Assembly (NCBI GenBank): GCA_031372705.1
Contig: JANMLV010000192.1
Coordinates: 1-15,697, forward strand
Length of the DNA stretch: 15,697 nt
Origin: UBA7236 sp031372705
GTDB taxonomy: Bacteria > Bacteroidota > Bacteroidia > Chitinophagales > BACL12
Direction: 5' to 3'
A program made the translations under genes and the position numbers. The notes beneath the pieces are model-generated. The model was not told the DNA's origin. It did no database searches and saw only the letters and a list, made by a program, of their open reading frames with translations. Of the stretch, positions 14,991 to 15,697 are shown one piece after another. Position 1 is the first letter of the stretch. Each line of letters opens with the position of its first letter.

Positions 14991-15341
14991 TCCGAATTAG
15001 AGCAAGCAGTTCTCGATCGCATGAATCGCCGCTATAACTTACTAGAACGCGATCGCTGTTCGCAGTGTTATGAATGCTTACCTTGTCCTGAAAACATCAA
15101 TATTCCTGAAGTGTTACGCCTCAGAAACTTAGCTGTCAGTTTTGACATGGTGGAATTTGGCAAATATCGCTACAAAATGTTTGAAAATGCAGGGCATTGG
15201 TTCCCTGGAAGTAAAGCAATCCGTTGCACAGATTGCGGTGATTGTTTGCCACGATGCCCAGAGAATTTAGACATTCCTCAGCTTTTACGTGACACCCACG
15301 ATCGCTTGCATAGTGAAGACGGCAAAAGACTTTGGGAATAA
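14979..15341 (+). pseudogene. Truncated cyanobacterial aldo/keto reductase, C-terminal 2[4Fe-4S] part
   Basis: Only the last ~120 residues of the protein are present; the NADP-dependent TIM-barrel reductase domain expected upstream is missing at the junction. The remaining part begins around YQPMSELEQAVLDRMN and carries two ferredoxin-like cluster motifs: CSQCYECLPCP (Cys codons starting 15057, 15066, 15075, 15084) and CTDCGDCLPRCP (first Cys codon 15225). Two such motifs separated by ~50 residues are usual for the iron-sulfur tail of a cyanobacterial aldo/keto reductase family. The ATG at 14988 could be read as the start of an intact 117-residue ferredoxin-like protein, but the family context and the missing upstream part make truncation more likely. 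A perfect HIP1 octamer GCGATCGC (15049-15056) lies inside the gene. It ends at TAA 15339-15341. Confidence 0.75.
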
Positions 15342-15360
15342 CCCCGATAGTATACGCCGT

Positions 15361-15457
15361 TGCTTAACCTCGCTATTTGGAATAAGATAAAAAACCAAAA
15401 TCTGTGGCGCACGCGCAGGATGAGTCATAGATTTTGGTAATTCAACTTAGTTAAGCA
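15361..15457. repeat. Nested inverted repeats upstream of yajQ
   Basis: Two perfectly matched inverted pairs are nested: an outer 8-bp pair TGCTTAAC (15361-15368)/GTTAAGCA (15450-15457), and an inner 10-bp pair ACCAAAATCT (15394-15403)/AGATTTTGGT (15429-15438). The inner stem extends five more base pairs inward (GTGGC/GTCAT, two of them G-T). No T tract follows, so it is not an ordinary intrinsic terminator. It fills most of the 144-bp gap between the reductase tail and yajQ and could be an mRNA-stabilising structure, a bidirectional signal or an interspersed palindromic element. Confidence 0.6.
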
Positions 15458-15485
15458 TCTTACAAAATCTAAAAATCTAAAAAAT

Positions 15486-15697
15486 ATGGCTTCCAGTTAC
15501 TCTTTCGATGTGGTGAGCGATTTTGATCACCAAGAACTTGTTAATGCGATCGATCAAACGCGCCGTGAAATTGTTAGTCGCTATGACTTAAAAAGTACTA
15601 AGACAGAAGTTGAACTTGAAAAAGAATCGATAACAATCAACACTAATAGTGAAATGACGCTCACTGCTGTGATCGATGTGATGCAATCTAAGGCGAT
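15486..15697 (+). CDS. yajQ: YajQ family nucleotide-binding protein, N-terminal part (cyanobacterial type)
   Basis: The first 70 residues of a YajQ/UPF0234 (PF04461) protein are present, about 43% of the usual ~163; the window edge cuts the rest. The start MASSYSFDVVSDFDHQELVN and the following RREIVSRYDLKST segment are strongly family-typical. Family members bind nucleotides, and in some proteobacteria a YajQ protein has been reported to bind cyclic di-GMP and affect gene expression; its role in cyanobacteria is not settled. The ATG at 15486 is preceded by an AT-rich stretch with short AAATCT repeats and no Shine-Dalgarno. Codon use and the nearby HIP1-like GCGATCGA at 15546 fit cyanobacterial origin together with the preceding reductase tail. 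Confidence 0.93.
   Translation, partial: MASSYSFDVVSDFDHQELVNAIDQTRREIVSRYDLKSTKTEVELEKESITINTNSEMTLTAVIDVMQSKA

Noticed and set aside
14988..15341. Independent small 2[4Fe-4S] ferredoxin gene starting at ATG 14988
   Set aside because: The flanking helix and motif spacing match the tail of a larger reductase family, and the missing upstream part is explained by the junction.
1..15697. CRISPR array, tRNA, rRNA, transposase or phage genes
   Set aside because: No regularly spaced repeats, cloverleaf sequences, rRNA segments or transposase/integrase motifs were found on either strand.

Overview
Positions 1 to about 14,965 look like one stretch of a low-GC Bacteroidota chromosome. Three things point there: no recognisable Shine-Dalgarno sequence stands in front of the starts; TAnnTTTG-type -7 boxes lie just upstream of several genes; and the gene content is typical (lipoproteins with LTSC/TFTSC lipoboxes, a YfbK-type VWA protein, a Bacteroidota-style DsbD). 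The last ~720 bp look cyanobacterial instead: an iron-sulfur C-terminus of an aldo/keto reductase and the start of yajQ, with one perfect GCGATCGC (HIP1) octamer and several one-mismatch versions. The two parts meet inside or beside truncated coding sequence at about 14,965-14,990. The simplest reading is a metagenome or co-culture assembly chimera; a recent insertion is the alternative.

Layout. 1-130: tail of an unidentified gene. 246-599: small lipoprotein, ending in a clear intrinsic terminator. 780-2741: exported VWA protein (YfbK type). 2831-3733 (minus strand): TIGR01777 epimerase, convergent with the VWA gene and separated from it by a perfect 11-bp hairpin with A and T tracts that can stop transcription both ways. 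3833-8612: a peptide/oligopeptide ABC importer made of a lipoprotein binding protein and two permeases, with no ATPase gene beside them. 8722-11196: a secreted protein of unknown function and a polytopic membrane protein, 3 nt apart. 11208-11918: purQ. 12007-14439: an 810-residue DsbD-type disulfide reductase. 14554-14973 (minus strand): an unrecognised gene reaching the junction. 14979-15341: truncated cyanobacterial reductase. 15486-end: yajQ, cut by the window edge.

How the genes work together. The importer genes clearly form one system: the binding protein captures a peptide-like ligand and the permease pair forms the channel, with ATP hydrolysis presumably supplied by a subunit encoded elsewhere. 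The 491-aa secreted protein and the DUF6427-like membrane protein are probably co-transcribed. purQ (purine synthesis) and the DsbD gene (electron delivery to the cell envelope) appear to be independent neighbours.

No convincing new multi-gene system was found. The items most worth a second look are the junction, the DsbD protein with two complete N-terminal redox domains, the large family-atypical insertions in both permeases, and a nested inverted repeat upstream of yajQ. I see no tRNA, rRNA, CRISPR array, insertion sequence or origin.
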